A DNA stretch of 64,000 bases from Opisthorchis felineus (GCA_004794785.1 SJOL01007680.1:241549-305548), one strand, 5' to 3'; positions 39,401 through 52,583 are shown, counted from the stretch's first letter. The notes: generated by a model not told the origin, from the letters alone. Numbers and translations are program-made.

Positions 39401-40659
39401 GTTTATCGGTAAACAGGGTACCTGTAATCTAAATGAGCCTTTTAGTTACTCTGATAAATGCAGTACAATCCAACTTTTGACAACATTAGTGAGTGAAGGA
39501 AAGACACGAGGATCCGCTTATGCGAAATCCTGTGTAAATTGTCTGGGAAGTTTATGGATTCATACGCGGTCTTTAAGCATGTAAGGAACAGAAAACTATT
39601 ATAACGCTGTTTCATGGTAATCCAAATCACTCAACAGATCCTAACATTTCAGGAATTAAAGATCCGATTTTTAAGCATGGGAGTTTAATCATTGCGGGAG
39701 AAGCACCATTATGTTGCCGCTGGTCGAGATAAAGCAATCAATCATCCTTCATACACCATCACTGACCTCGCGAGTAACAAAGCGTCAGAGGAAGACCTCC
39801 GGGACTTATGTAATGAAATATTTCTGATGTTATCCGTATTTAGTGCAAAACGAAGAAAATAAGCTGACTGAACATCAAAGACTGAATGATTATGTTAGAA
39901 TTCTATCCCTGTTCTCAAACATGACCACAATCGGAAGCATGTGAGATATGCATTCCTTATATTTTGACCTGAGATCTAAGATGAGTGATTTTTGTCACTT
40001 TATTGCCATGCCTGAAGCCGTCGATAGACCACTTCACGGCATAATATTTGGGTTTCAAAACTTTTTCTATCACTATGCGAACGTTAAAAATGAGCCAGAA
40101 AGCTTTTTTTAACAACAAGGTGATCAAAACCTAAACCTTAAAGTGCAAGTTGGACAGCAAATTGGCGAAAACCAGGAGGCCAGGTAGTCCAAGTTTTGAC
40201 GACGCGACTTGGCCCATGTATGATCAAGTCTGTACGGTTTTAATTTGGTACTTGTTCCAGTATCCCAAAAGCAACACACAACATGTGTGTTGATTTTTGT
40301 TCGATTTTGTCATATTTGACTGCTGTCCCCGCTTGACTGCCTAGTACCGGAAAAAGACTCACCGGCAAGGAACACAAAAGCTATATTGCAACAAGCGAGT
40401 GCGTTCGAGTGCCTTTGAGGTATTCCGTCATTCGCATTACCCGTACGCGTCCAAACCAAATCGTTCCGTCTATTTCGACCTGCGATCAACTGAGATCAAA
40501 ACATTGTTTCTGAACTGATGCCTCCTTGAGCTATGTTGTTTTCAAATATCCTGCAGCAGTTTCTTGAGCAACACAATTATGTCACTGAGCAAATACGATA
40601 AGCGTCCATTGAAGCAACTTTAAGAAAAGTCCATTTTCACTTTCCTATACTTCATTCAG
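33481..40659. other. Intronic stretch, nothing recognised
   Basis: Open frames up to about 100 codons (35143-35451 +, 38384-38689 -, 34569-34865 -) without recognised domains. No clear repeat, RNA or coding exon. The segment just before 40660 may be the degraded N-terminal side of the Penelope-like relic, but no reverse-transcriptase motif was found. Confidence 0.4.
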
Positions 40660-41170
40660 TGTTATGTATGCCTCAATAAGAACGCTAGGTAAGACCACTT
40701 CATCTAACTTAAGGTATAGTGATTGTTTGTCAGTGTGGCTTAATTTTGGTGATAGATTTTTCCTCATGTTACCTAACACAGGGGTCACGAATCAGGTCGT
40801 CAATCGGATCCAGCCCGTCAGAAACAAAGCTGCATTCGGACACTTTTCAAGCGGATCGAGACCCCTTGCAACATTATAGAACCCAAGACCAAAAACGTCT
40901 ACAGGGTTCAATACAAAGTTTGCGGCAAACGGTATGCAGAACAAGCGGCAAGGAAGCTCTTCACAAGAAAAATCAAACAAAAGCTCGTTGCTAAAAGGTA
41001 CAATCAGTTTTCACTCACCTTGCACAAACATTGGGTAGGACACAAGTTCGACTGAAGGGACGTTAGCATAATGGCTCAAGCAAGAACGTGAATTTATGGA
41101 AGCGTGATACTACACCAAAGAAGCTATCAAAGAACATGTTGAAAATGACCCCATTTATTAACCAATAGGA
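40660..41170 (+). mobile_element. Penelope-like element, GIY-YIG endonuclease relic
   Basis: The frame open from 40900 to 41055 reads VCGKRYAEQAARKL, then TRKIKQKLVA, then FSLTLHKHWVGHKFD. This follows the Penelope GIY-YIG endonuclease: C-x-x-C-x-x-x-Y-I-G-x-T-x-R-x-L, T-R-I-x-E-H-K, then S-A-L-A-x-H-x-x-x-x-G-H-x-F-D. The catalytic Gly and Thr are lost. After a frameshift, QEREFMEA and YYTKEAIKEHVENDPIY (about 41080-41160) match the region after the endonuclease (R-E-F-L-E-A-W-Y, then A-I-N-R-H). Ahead of it, FFLMLPNTGVTNQVVNRI (about 40754-40807) fits the linker L-P-Y-x-x-G-x-S-x-x-I-x-R-I. The stop at 41053 and frame changes show it is dead. The polymerase part was not found. Confidence 0.68.
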
Positions 41171-44100
41171 TCAGGGGAACGCCAAAACTACACAGCTCTA
41201 AACCGCACAAAAAGAAACAGACAAGAAACTCAAAGAAGAAACAGAAAAGCTCGATTCAAACGGACACATCCCTTTGATTGTAGGAGGCGCACGGCCAATA
41301 AACCAAAGTATCACATTAACCTGAGGACGCAGGGATACCAGCCATTACAATAGAGAAAACAGGGCAATTCAACCAACCGATTACTCTCAAGAAGATCCAA
41401 CCAAAAGGCAATGCAAATCGAGAGGTAGCCAATGAAAACAAAGGAAGAGGCTACTAAAATAGAAAGCGTCGAGATATCCAATCGACCCACGAACGTAGAC
41501 GACAAAGCAACAAAGGTGACAAAAGAACCAATAATTTCATTATAACGCTGCCTCCCAATTAGCCAGTTACGTTAGGTGATGACAGCTAATCTTCAAATGC
41601 TACATAAAGGCGCGCAGTCAAAGAATAAGTAACCACCCATATGTAAACTGGTGATGTTCCTTCGACAAAGCTCGTTGTCTCGTGGTATTTTCTTCTACCG
41701 CAAAAGGATATGATCGAAGTGGAAAATACCACCGACGCCAACAGATTAACCAACTCAGAGAAAAACCGCCGCGCCATGTAAAACGAATAGCCACTGATGG
41801 TACGTTATCTGAATAGGAGTCTTACTGATCGGTGAGACAGCAGGCTGATTTATTAAACGGTGAACTCTCTGTAGCACTGATCGGCGTAGGTGAGCCAGGC
41901 AGTTTGCAATAAAAAACAAGGAAACCATGCACAAATCGTTTTCCATACACAACTTACTGCATCAAATTTAGTTGCCCGGTCTTCTGATGTTCTATGCATT
42001 CTCTTCCACCAACAATTCTCATTTGGAGCAGAACTGTAGATAACCTTGTCAACTTTGGTGAATCTGAATGAAGAACTTGATATGAAATCTCAATTCACAT
42101 GTACCTCTGTGCGTGCACTGCATCTTACATAAAAACACTTGGATTTCTCACCAGCTGCACGGTCAGTGACTCCCATAGCGGACAAAATCCGATACCACCA
42201 GGTTGAAAAAAACAAGAGTTCTGAATTATTTTGATTTATCTGACCAAACTGCAGCTCAAGTGATCAGTCTTATAAAGTCCTAGTGTTGTGTTAGAAACTG
42301 CGAACATGTATGGAGTTTTCATATTCAAGCTCATGTATCACGTGCCCGGTTTCACCATCTATTCGGTGTGTGCGGTGTGCTCAGGCATACATTTGCCAAA
42401 CTCCAAAAAGCTATGAAGATGTTGCAGTTAGAACAACCAGAAGTAATGAAGAAATTTATGAATCACGTGCAAGCTGCTGACTGAAGTTGAACATGGTGTT
42501 CAAATATCGAAGGAGGAGAAACGAATGCCCTTTAGTGATCACCTGCTCTAACACATATGTATTGCGTGCAGATATCACTCAGTGCGGACTATTTCACACA
42601 TTACAACAAACGTTCAATTAAAAGCTACCTCAGATTGCTGTAAACAGTTCATTTTCCAAACTGAACGAAAAATTTTCTCCGTTGATCTGTACCGGAAAAT
42701 GCTTTGACGACGTTTGATGCCCCTCAAATACCCTTTTGATTCAACGGACTTTACTCATTAGTATGAGATACTAACTTACCGGTTAACGTTGCTTTTTTTA
42801 GCTGAGAACGCTGATTCTGCAGTCATAAGCGATAAAGGAAAGGATATAATGTGTTTTGAATCAAGCGTTTGCGTTTCGACTAGTCAAAATCAACCGTCCC
42901 CTTTCACTTCAAACAAAGTGACTTCTAATCGTCAGAAAATGAGGAAACGTAAAAATCCTTCTAAAAAATGTTTACGCCCGGCTTTGTTTCACTATCATCA
43001 TTTATTGGTTCATGTTAACCCCCAGAAAGGCAACCGAGAAAGGTGCTCGCACTGGTTAAAAGATCCAATTCATGAAAATTTGCTTCAGATGTAATTTAAC
43101 CATGGAGCTTGTAAGACATAGCTTCTGAGGATTACTGAGTTGAATTCGCCTTGCTACTTGGCTAAATTTCTTGGTTAAAATTCTAATGCTCATAACTAGT
43201 GCTCGAGTTGTGAACCTACAAATCTCCACTTGTGATACATTTGTCGTCCTGTGAGCATTTTGTAAATTCTGGTGGTCGTTCAAACCGTCGTTCATTACAA
43301 AGAGTAAATAAGTATTGTTCAGTCAGCTTGTGAGTTGCAGCGAAATGAACAAGCTCCAATGTGGCACTCACTCAGGTAGGCGATAATGGGTCGTAATCAT
43401 CATAGTTCCTCGGAGTTTCAGTCAATAACAACTTGTCTGAATCTCACCGAATCCACTGCACCCGGAGCTTAAAATCATTCATCCACTGTTTACGGTAAAT
43501 AACCTGGTAAACTGAGCTCAGGTATAGTGGTCTCTGTCATGAACTTGTACAACACAAATGGTATAAGTCATCATGTAACCTATCTATTATCACGATTTTG
43601 AAACCTTGCTTTCGTTTGCACGTCTCTGTTTAGCTTCGCTTGTTCATTTCGAAACGGTGGTGGTCCAAACGGATATCAAGCCCATTATTTCACTTGACTA
43701 CGTGTTCTAAATTCGCTTTCATTATGGTTCTTCCATTATACGCCGAAAAGATGAAAGCGGCGCATTCAGTTTCCATGTGATTTTTTGCAGATGGGTTCTA
43801 AGAAGGGCGGAATTCAAGCCTGACCGCTCACCTTCGGGTACGAGCTAACCAGAATAATCACGTTGGGCCAAAATGAGGTCTTGTTGAACCACAGTAGTAT
43901 GCGGTATTTCCTGTCTATTTCAGTATTCTTTTCGACTAAATATCAGACATCCGGCGTCAGAAGGTTCTATAAGAATCTTCCATCGTACATGTGCAGTACA
44001 AACTTTCTGTGGTTACCCGGAATCCAGCACAAACATCAATGTTACTACAAGGTGGTAGAAGCGGTGGTTTGGTGTTGTGCTTTGATTCACAATACAATTT

Positions 44101-45279
44101 GGTGTTGAAGTAGAAAGTAAGATTGATGGGTTACTTCAAAAAATCCCATGCCGTTTACCGAAAACCGTGATGAAACATCTTCCATTCAAATATATGCTAT
44201 CCTTCGGGATCTTTCTGCAACTTATCGCGTTTTGCGTCAATCAAGGTTGACGGGAAATTTATCCGAGGATTTATTTGGCTGGCACTTTATTTTCGGCATA
44301 AAGTTTTATTATTTTGCTTCATCTCAATCTAGTACCGCTCTCTAAAACTTAAAATTTATGTCAGGCCCTTTCGTGGGTTAATTTCCTCGTGATAGATTGA
44401 GTTAAGAAACTCAACTATGCCAGAGAAGCCAAGTAAGTACAATCCACGCGTTGCATGTTAAACTGAATATCTTTGTGTGTTCCTCCTTTTGAATGTCAAA
44501 AATGGAAAAAATGCATTGATTTAGCAGCACATTCTGAACGACAAAAGGTTATGTTCGATATCTATTGAGTAGTAGTGCCTCAGAACTAATTAGGTTGACT
44601 GTTGGACATTAGATATTTTGTATCGTACATAGGGGATGAAAAAACGACAATCAGTGCACGATTTATCTCATCCGAATCATGACACAATCAAATTTTTGGC
44701 AAAAGGTTGCAAACTTTATAGCAGATTTTCGAAACCCCTTGGTGGGTTGCTGCATAAGTTGCAATTGATAGGCTTATTCGGAAACCTGTTTTATGGATTT
44801 AGAAATATCTACGTTACAGGCTTGTGATTTTAATATGTTCTAATCAAGATAAAAGGATGGGTAATTTGGACTTCCATAGAAGCAGCAGAATTGCTATATA
44901 GCTGGACGGTGAGATCAGTCCCTGAATCCGTTTAAATTTGACTGCCATTTATTGTAAAGCGTGGATCAGTTTGACCTGGGGCGCGGTAGGTCATGGTTGG
45001 TTTCACGCTTTTACATGAAATTTCTCATGACTAATGGCGTCTGCTCAGCAGTTCTTAAAACTATTACTTCTACATCCCGCACCACCCATGGGACACTGGC
45101 TTTCAAAAGATTAGATAAACATAAATGAGTAATGTAGAGACACCTTACCCTCTTATTTAATGTTTAGCATTCAGCTATTGAATTGTATTCCAAATTGCAT
45201 AGCACTAGACGCTCTCCTAACAGCGGTGGCCAGGTGACACGCAACCTGTATAGAAGCTTAGCCACTTCCATAAAAGTCC
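41171..45279. other. Intronic stretch, nothing firm
   Basis: The first 200 bases (Lys/Arg/Gln-rich reading frame) may be the tail of the Penelope-like relic. At about 42350 the minus strand reads GGTGAAACCGGGCACG, like the 3' half of the hammerhead repeat but lacking CTGATGA; not called. Open frames such as 42789-43094 (+) and 43056-43295 (-) have no recognised domain. Confidence 0.4.
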
Positions 45280-47260
45280 AGTCTATGTAGCCTTTTTCCG
45301 GCAACTGACGGGGCAGTTAGACTGCTGTGAAGAAGAAAGTCCTACGGCAAATACAAATAGTGAGTTTGTCTCGGTGGCATTTGTCGAGATTCTCTGACGG
45401 TTTGTTAGAAGTGTGGGCATCTCGAGTAATTGTGGAGGACTAACTTTAGGTTCGTTCGTTTTCCCATTTAACATAACAAGGCTTTTCTGAAAGTACTGAT
45501 GCGACGGAACAATAGTTAAGATCTTTTGTTTTATTACTTAGGATGGTAGCACGGATGCCAGGGACAGGAAGAACATTATGTAGAGGCGACGGTTTGGTTA
45601 GATTGCAACAGCGTGTGCGCTGAAATAATACAAACTATGTAGCAAAAAATTGATTTGATTCTGAGAAAAAACAGAAGCCTTCATTTGTTGACCATATTTT
45701 TAATAGAGGCTTTAGTTGAAGTTATTGGGGGCAGATTTTAAAATGTTGAATGCATGTTTCGCCAAAAAGTGAAACCATACCATGCGAAGCATTATACAAC
45801 TGACGCATCCTCACTGAGACTCAGTATTTGTTTTCAAACTAGAGACTTTGATACGGAGGAGAATCTCGAACGAGCCTAAAAAACTTGTTTTCTCAAATTT
45901 CAATGTGCTTTTCCTAACCTGTCATCACTATGTTGCCAGTATAAATTTGTTACAAGTAGGCAGAGGGCTCGCCAAGTGATAAGAATGTCACTGTACTAGG
46001 ATGAAATTTGTGTGACAATGCACGTGGTTAATAAACAGATACAAAACCTCCAACCTTCTACTAATTTAACTTCAACAGCATTTATCTGTACGAAGTATAC
46101 GTTAACCCAAAAGATCTGTGAAATACAATCGATTACTTGTTGGAAATTGGTTTTGGAAATCGAAAAGATAATTAGTTGAAAGCGCCTAGTAATCTGATCG
46201 AAATCCTTCGAAAAGTAACCCGTAAGCACTCCTCAGTTTCCGCCCTGTAATCACACGATGCGAGTAATTATGCAGTGGCCGACAAGAATCCAACCAAATT
46301 TATAGGTGTCAGTTGATATTTCGTTAACCTGTGAATATCTACCGGTTGACTAAAAGTTTACATAGATTTGGATCTGTCAGAAATGATGCATTTTATTTCG
46401 AAAAAGTGACAGTTAGATGGAAAACATTCCGTTTTTTCAATTTAAACGAACTACTTTCCACATTTGGCTGCCGCGACTTATAATAATCGTTCGTGTACTT
46501 CCTCGTCAACTTCATTTTGTTTCGTTCAAAGCAGAATGCTGTTCATGACACCCCAGTAATCCAGCTTTGATTTTTGGAAATATGCACTCTTTCCTGATTG
46601 GTGGTGTTCCGGAGGGTAGTCAGCTTGGGCGCACTGCTCGTCGTTAATCTGTTGATCGGGCATTTCAATTAAGTTGCGGATGTTCCGCTGTCTATCGGGG
46701 AGATATCGCGACTATGGGTATGAATGGGTCATTCCAACCTTTTCTGCTGTTGCATATGTAGTAGCTGAATAATACCTGCAAACTTTAAAATGATTTGCTG
46801 ATCACGGGTTGTCGTCCACTTAACCGTATTGGTCTGCATGGGGCAGGAGTCACATTGAGTTTCCCGTTTCCGCTTACTTTGCGGCTTAGTTCTCTTTCAT
46901 TTGGTTGGCGGATAGGGTAGAGTTCTTGCTTCAGGAGTTTTGGATGACTGTCCCTTCTGTTGTCCTTCTGTTGTTGTTGGTTTCGCACGTTTTTCAGAAT
47001 CTATCAGGTGTATGATTCTTTTATTCATAGGGACTGACAAACTGAGTCAATGAAGATGTGTTTATTGATTGATTTCCGCGTGAAGTACCAAGCCTTGGTA
47101 AATTCCCAGACTTTTTCGTCCTTCCATGAACAACTTTTTCGGACGTAATCCAATTTGAACGGATGTACTTTACCGTCTTCGGGAATTGAAAAAATTAATA
47201 TCGAGTCATGTCTTCTGTTGACACGCTTGTGTTCATACATTATGGCGACCAACTTGCTTC
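45280..47260 (-). mobile_element. Probable LINE relic (ORF1 then endonuclease start)
   Basis: Minus strand, in transcription order. The 47252-47025 frame has RRHDSILIFSIPED, like the R-x-x-x-I-V-I-F-G-I-P-E motif of trematode CR1-type LINE ORF1 (RRM-like). About 240 bases later (46988-46785), SHPKLLKQELYP then NERELSRK resembles the P-R-L-L-K-V-x-L and E-R blocks. Near 46650-46700, DRQRNIRNLIE resembles the R-x-x-x-R-x-L-x-x-E-L segment before G-E-x-N-L. About 1.1 kb on (45474-45283), KVSPPQLLEMPTLLTNRQ then NATETNS could be the N-terminal endonuclease motif ending in T-E-T-W. Each match is weak; the shared order and strand support the call. Several frames, no intact ORF. Confidence 0.4.
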
Positions 47261-48034
47261 AAATTTGATATCTGAAACATATGCCTTCGTTCTTCCTTTG
47301 TCTTCGATTCTAGTGTGCTGCATTGCTTCTCAGTTTGCTTAACCAGGGTTTAAACACTACTTTGTAAGCCTGACTAGTTGCCCTGCACGCACCTTTTCGC
47401 ACTTCGCTGTCTGTTGCATTAATGATGAATACACTTAGAAACTCTGACCTCTTATCCTGTTCTCTTCCCAACCCGGACCATCACTGCAAAAATCACCCCT
47501 TAACAAGTCGTTCGTATGTGCAACGACTGTGGGTGACAAAATCATTAGAAAGTAGTACCAGCAAGCGAGATCCGACAATGAAAATGTTTGGTCGAGACTA
47601 AAAACATACAACTTCAGCGTAGAAATCAGTTCGTTTGTTTCTGCTTTATTCAACAAAATTCTAGTGACCATGTCTACTGTATACACCAAAAAAACAAGAC
47701 ACTGTTTTTATCAAAGTCTTGAAAGCAAAATTAAACCATGTACATGTTTCGAGCGCAGCTATTTATGGGACCGAATTCAGACGGAAGCAGAAATTTTCGA
47801 TACATCAAGTAGAGATGTACCGGGGAATAATACGTTACATGAAAAATCTTGTTCGGGTGCTGACAGACAGCCAGTGGCTTAAAACGGTACTCTATGGAAA
47901 GAAGAGACCTTCCGGAAGTAACAGGAGATCTTCTTGATTCACTCTATTCGGAAAAGCAAATATATACAAACTGTGTCCAACACACTCTGAAGTGTTCAAC
48001 AATGTCACAAAAAGTTTTTTTTAGTGAAGTAAAC
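47261..48034. other. Intronic stretch, nothing recognised
   Basis: Short overlapping open frames on both strands without motifs. It leads into the hammerhead-type repeat before the gap. Confidence 0.45.
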
Positions 48035-48103
48035 TTACTTGCAAACCAATTTGGTTTTGCGGGAAACTCACCTGGAACCCAGCTGAATTTCTCGTTTACG
48101 AGT
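48035..48103 (+). repeat. Fragment of hammerhead-bearing repeat, cut by assembly gap
   Basis: CTTGCAAACCAATTTGGTTT, GGGAAACTCAC and TTTCTCGTTTACGA align with 12208-12258, the segment that precedes the ribozyme in the 12-kb copy. The sequence stops at the gap about where the next 100 bases would reach the ribozyme. Confidence 0.6.
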
Positions 48104-48527
48104 NNNNNNNNNNNNNNNNNNNNNNNNNNNNNNNNNNNNNNNNNNNNNNNNNNNNNNNNNNNNNNNNNNNNNNNNNNNNNNNNNNNNNNNNNNNNNNNNN
48201 NNNNNNNNNNNNNNNNNNNNNNNNNNNNNNNNNNNNNNNNNNNNNNNNNNNNNNNNNNNNNNNNNNNNNNNNNNNNNNNNNNNNNNNNNNNNNNNNNNNN
48301 NNNNNNNNNNNNNNNNNNNNNNNNNNNNNNNNNNNNNNNNNNNNNNNNNNNNNNNNNNNNNNNNNNNNNNNNNNNNNNNNNNNNNNNNNNNNNNNNNNNN
48401 NNNNNNNNNNNNNNNNNNNNNNNNNNNNNNNNNNNNNNNNNNNNNNNNNNNNNNNNNNNNNNNNNNNNNNNNNNNNNNNNNNNNNNNNNNNNNNNNNNNN
48501 NNNNNNNNNNNNNNNNNNNNNNNNNNN
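48104..48527. other. Assembly gap (424 N)
   Basis: A run of undetermined bases. It interrupts a repeat whose two flanks belong to the same family. Open frames running through it are artefacts. Confidence 0.99.
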
Positions 48528-48760
48528 CCGCTCCCACCACACACTATTTGAAATTCAGTTGATAAGCAGTTGATATTCAGTTGACATCATCTTACAAGCC
48601 ATGCCTAATTAGACCCGAAGCTTGCTGTGGAATCCACAATACTTCGGCATAGAGAAGATACTTACCCATCAATGCCGCTCGTCCCTAAATAACTTACCTA
48701 CAGCCTTATTGACTTACGATTTCTATCCATAAACGACCCATGTGACGAATGCCAAAATCC
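48528..48760 (+). repeat. Second segment of hammerhead-bearing repeat, after the gap
   Basis: 48681-48745 (GTCCCTAAATAACTTACC, CTTACGATTTCTATCCAT, then CCCATGTG) aligns with 56724-56789 at roughly 80 percent identity by eye, and more weakly with 12100-12140. In the 12-kb copy this segment lies upstream of the TTTGCAAA segment, whereas here it lies downstream. That suggests tandem copies across the gap. Confidence 0.6.
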
Positions 48761-51700
48761 CTATTTTTCACATCGGATTCTTGCAAGATAATTGCGGATC
48801 GGTTTTACCTTGCCTTTTTAGCGTATTCTTAGTCACCTATTCAGGTTTTTTCAACAGGTTATATTCCAGGATTTTTAGCAATGTGAAATTCCTTGCGAAT
48901 GATACAAAACATGTTCGCCGTACCAGACTTACTTATCATGGTCAGAATTATCTGGTGAAGTGGTGCTAGAAAATTTTCGTTCAGGTTCCTCAACAATTTT
49001 TCAGTAATTGCGTAGTAAAATTTGAGGCGACTCCAGGACGAGCTCAACTATACTCAAGTGAAATAATGACATCAAGCACCTCTTGTAAAATCAAGGTTTA
49101 TTTGATTTTCTCTCTTCTGGTAGGCTACCAGAAGAAAAGCACTGTGTAGAAGTGACCAAATTAGTTATAAAAGAGATGCTACTTCCCCAATAACTCAGTA
49201 CATAGAAATTTGTTCAGTTTTACGGGGCGTTAGGGAAATTTTTAAACTTTTTTAAAAATATCACGTGAAATTCATCTGCAAACGGAAAAATCCAGAAGGG
49301 TAGTGCGTGAAGTTCATGACTTCTTAACGTAAAGTAAAATAATGCCAGAAAATTTCCCAAAAGCTGCATTGTTATCTCTACTTCGTAACCTGAAGTAGAC
49401 CGCTATTTACCCCATCCGAATGTAACCTTTCATGTAGCACAATCATGTACTCTATTTGATGTCGGCCAACTTTTGGCCTCCGTTCACGGACCCAGTCTCT
49501 CAGCCCAACTCAAAACCCTTAGTCCTTGGCCTTCCAAAAGTTATCCTGCTCTTGTTGGCTACCACGCCATTTTGCCACGGTTGTTATCGGGTTCCACATG
49601 CAATCTTTGGTTTGCAACCTTGTTGTTTCTTGCTCGTGTAGCCACAAGAAGAATCCACATAACAGTGTAGGGACATCCTGATCAAACTCTTGGCCGACAA
49701 TTTTAGTTTAATTGATTAATCCCATAACAGCCTTTCAATGCGTGTTTGCAAATGCTAAAGCAGCAGTAAACTACAATAGTTTTTGTTGCTTGTTGGTGTT
49801 TCATAGTTTTGGTAACCGGTATCCATTTCGTTAAGTAACGGATGAATTGAGGTAGTGTAAAATCTATAATTAGAATGACATTGAACTCTCAGGCCCAAAC
49901 CGATAGCCTATAAATGACAAAGATTTACGAAGCTTATATTCAATCTCATCGAAATTTATAGTTTCCAGATGTTAAAATTCCTTTAGCTTAGATTTGGTAC
50001 AGTGGTGCGTTCGGCACGGAAAATAATCTTTTGGGGCTTTTCTTTTGGGGCCTCGTCAGACGAGGCTAGAGTAAACAGTCAAACACACAACATATAATAG
50101 GCCTGGATGGGCTTCATACCTCAGTAGAGGCAAAAGGGACGAGAGGGAACTGGCCTGCAAATTTGCGGACGAGTGCCGCAAGTCGATTGGTATTTCAAAA
50201 TGTATGTTCATTAAAATTTTGATTAATAGCTTACTATATATTTGCTGAGCTACTAAACGTGATATTTCTGTCCGCATAATTTTAACTCAGATGAAACTGT
50301 CAACATTAATTAAAAACGTAAATAATGAAATTGATATATAGTTTTCCCCAAAACATTTAGTCTAGCCAATGGTTGAGTTTTTTAGGGTTTTTTCTAACAA
50401 ATGTTTGATCTGAAAATTTGTTGGCATTTTTAGTGAATAATTATTACTTTAATAAGAAGAAAATGTCAAAACTAATCCGTCAGACAGCACTCTGAACCCA
50501 AATGGGCTTTGAAGGCAGGCAGTCAAAACACATCAACGCAAAGGTTTAAGACGCCAACAAAATGCCGCATCTCTTACAATCATAATTTAACTACATTACC
50601 GAGTTGTCAAGAATTTTGCGGGGAAATCGGATATTCGATGACATTGCTCGGGAGGGACGTCTACACAGAAATTATAATATTTCAACCGGAGCTGGAAGCA
50701 CATGCTTCAAGAATTGGACTTTTGTATAATCTCATTTTAATCGGTTTTATCCTGTTATAAACTTGCAAAAATTATTTCAAACATTTTTCCACAAAGAGTT
50801 GATTTGCTCATAATATATTTTACCAAAAAGTTTAGGTCATGCCTGTCCGCGTCTGAAAGGAAGATCACGGAGGTGAACTGTTTGAGAAGTGTTGGGGTAA
50901 AGTAACTAGTAGAAATGGTCACTGGGACGCAAAACCTACAAGCACCAGCTTCAAGAATGTTAAATGTCAATACCTTACCAAGAGTTCGGTACCTAGGATC
51001 ACGGAACTCGAATTTATCCTATATTAAACACCACCAGACTGGTTTTTGACAATATGGGGTAGATACTTCTCAGTTGCAACACGCGTGGTGGAGCTCGTTG
51101 TCATACAAATTGTTATTTACACGCGTGTCGCACATTCACAAAACCAGCTGGGGCACATCTAGTTGATGGTTTCTCAAAGACAGAATATCCCTACTCAGAT
51201 ACAATAAATCTGAAACATCTAGACGGTAAAACCTTATACCGATCCAAGAACCAAGAAACCAGCAGATTGAATGAAAGAGGTGATTGAGTATCCGACAAAA
51301 GTTTTTCGTTGTAGACATGAAAGTTAGTATAATTTAGCGTGCACACGACCTGTTGCAAGTGGTTTGTTTCTCAGCGGCTGAATAAGAACAATGCAGGACA
51401 TCCTCTATCACCCACTGAACGTCAGAAATGCTAGTTTTGTTGTGCCCAGTACAACTGGCTTTCAAATAACTTGTGCGTGAGAGAAATTTTACCGAATCAA
51501 GAAAAACCGCGGCCAACTTTGTCAACATTGTTTGGATTGACGGCGGCAGCACAGGTTACCAATAATATGAGTATACCACCTAGGAGATATTAGGTATCGC
51601 ACATTGTATGACAGCTTATTAGGCTCTTCAGTCTACGATATCTCACTGTTCATGACAGTTTTAGTTCGAAGTAGCCCATAACTTGTCAACTATTTTGCCA

Positions 51701-52081
51701 AATATTTAGAAGTTTCTGATTAAAAGTCCATAGGAAAAAGTCACATATCAACAAGTCTAATGAATAATAATTCAAACAGCCAGGAAACAAAAAAATTTAC
51801 AAGCTTCTGCATTCGGAAGGTTTTTAAAGCACTATTGGGCACAGAGTGTAGGCTGATCGATTGCCATAACCATGAAATGGACGTACGGTTCACAATTCAC
51901 ACGTTATCTTAATATCGATCAGTGAGGCTGCTTCGGTTTAGGATTCCGTGCCGCTTCGGCAACCCTTGTGAAGCCACCAACATCGTATTAGATACAAATT
52001 ACTGTATTTTCAGCTAAAATGTCATATGCGTTTGCACTGAAAGCTACGGTGCTTCACAGGAGATACCCCTGAAGAAAAAAT
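48761..52081. other. Intronic stretch, nothing recognised
   Basis: Short open frames only. No repeat family member or RNA structure seen. Confidence 0.45.
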
Positions 52082-52124
52082 TTGTTAGTTATGCACATAA
52101 TTTTGTTTACAAATAAAAGGTACT

Positions 52125-52583
52125 TTGCCGCGTCAGTTCATGAATTTTATGAAAAAAGATACCGAGATATGTGTACACGCATTAGAGGTGAAACTCTCCC
52201 AAATATTTATGGACTTGAGGAACCACTTGTTAGCACGAAAAGACTGCCATCAGACTACACCTCTATTTGTTCCATATTTTGCATTTGCAGTTGAACTTTG
52301 GGACTACGTCCCTTGGTTTGTTTCTGCATCGGATACAACCCTAACTCACCAATTTGAGAGCCATATTGTACGAGTAAAAAAGACGGCCAACTTATTACAA
52401 GCTCCACTTATAGATAACAATTTACTGATGGATAAATTGTACCCTATGAGTATTGCAATTTTATTTTCAAGGCGCCGGACTGGAGTAAATTCGTTGCGAT
52501 TCTTCAAAATCTTCTCTAGACCGATCTCTATATTGCTAGCTGCAGATCCAGGGCAATCGGCAAAATTTCATACTACATCATGA
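52125..52583 (+). other. Longest unassigned intronic open frame (152 codons)
   Basis: The longest uninterrupted frame with a Met between the two receptor exons apart from gap artefacts. The predicted peptide is basic, with an aromatic hydrophobic middle (PYFAFAVELWDYVPWFVSA) and no motif I recognise. There is no evident promoter, splice context or polyadenylation signal tied to it. In about 50 kb of six-frame sequence at this base composition one frame of this length is not surprising, so it is probably chance or unrecognised repeat debris. Confidence 0.2.

Noticed and set aside
42335..42400. Minus-strand GGTGAAACCGGGCACG resembling the 3' half of the 12-kb ribozyme
   Set aside because: No CTGATGA core or stem II upstream; it may be a deleted relic but cannot be distinguished from chance.
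47894..48562. Open frames of 148-222 codons crossing 48104-48527
   Set aside because: They run through unknown bases and consist mostly of X; not evidence of coding.
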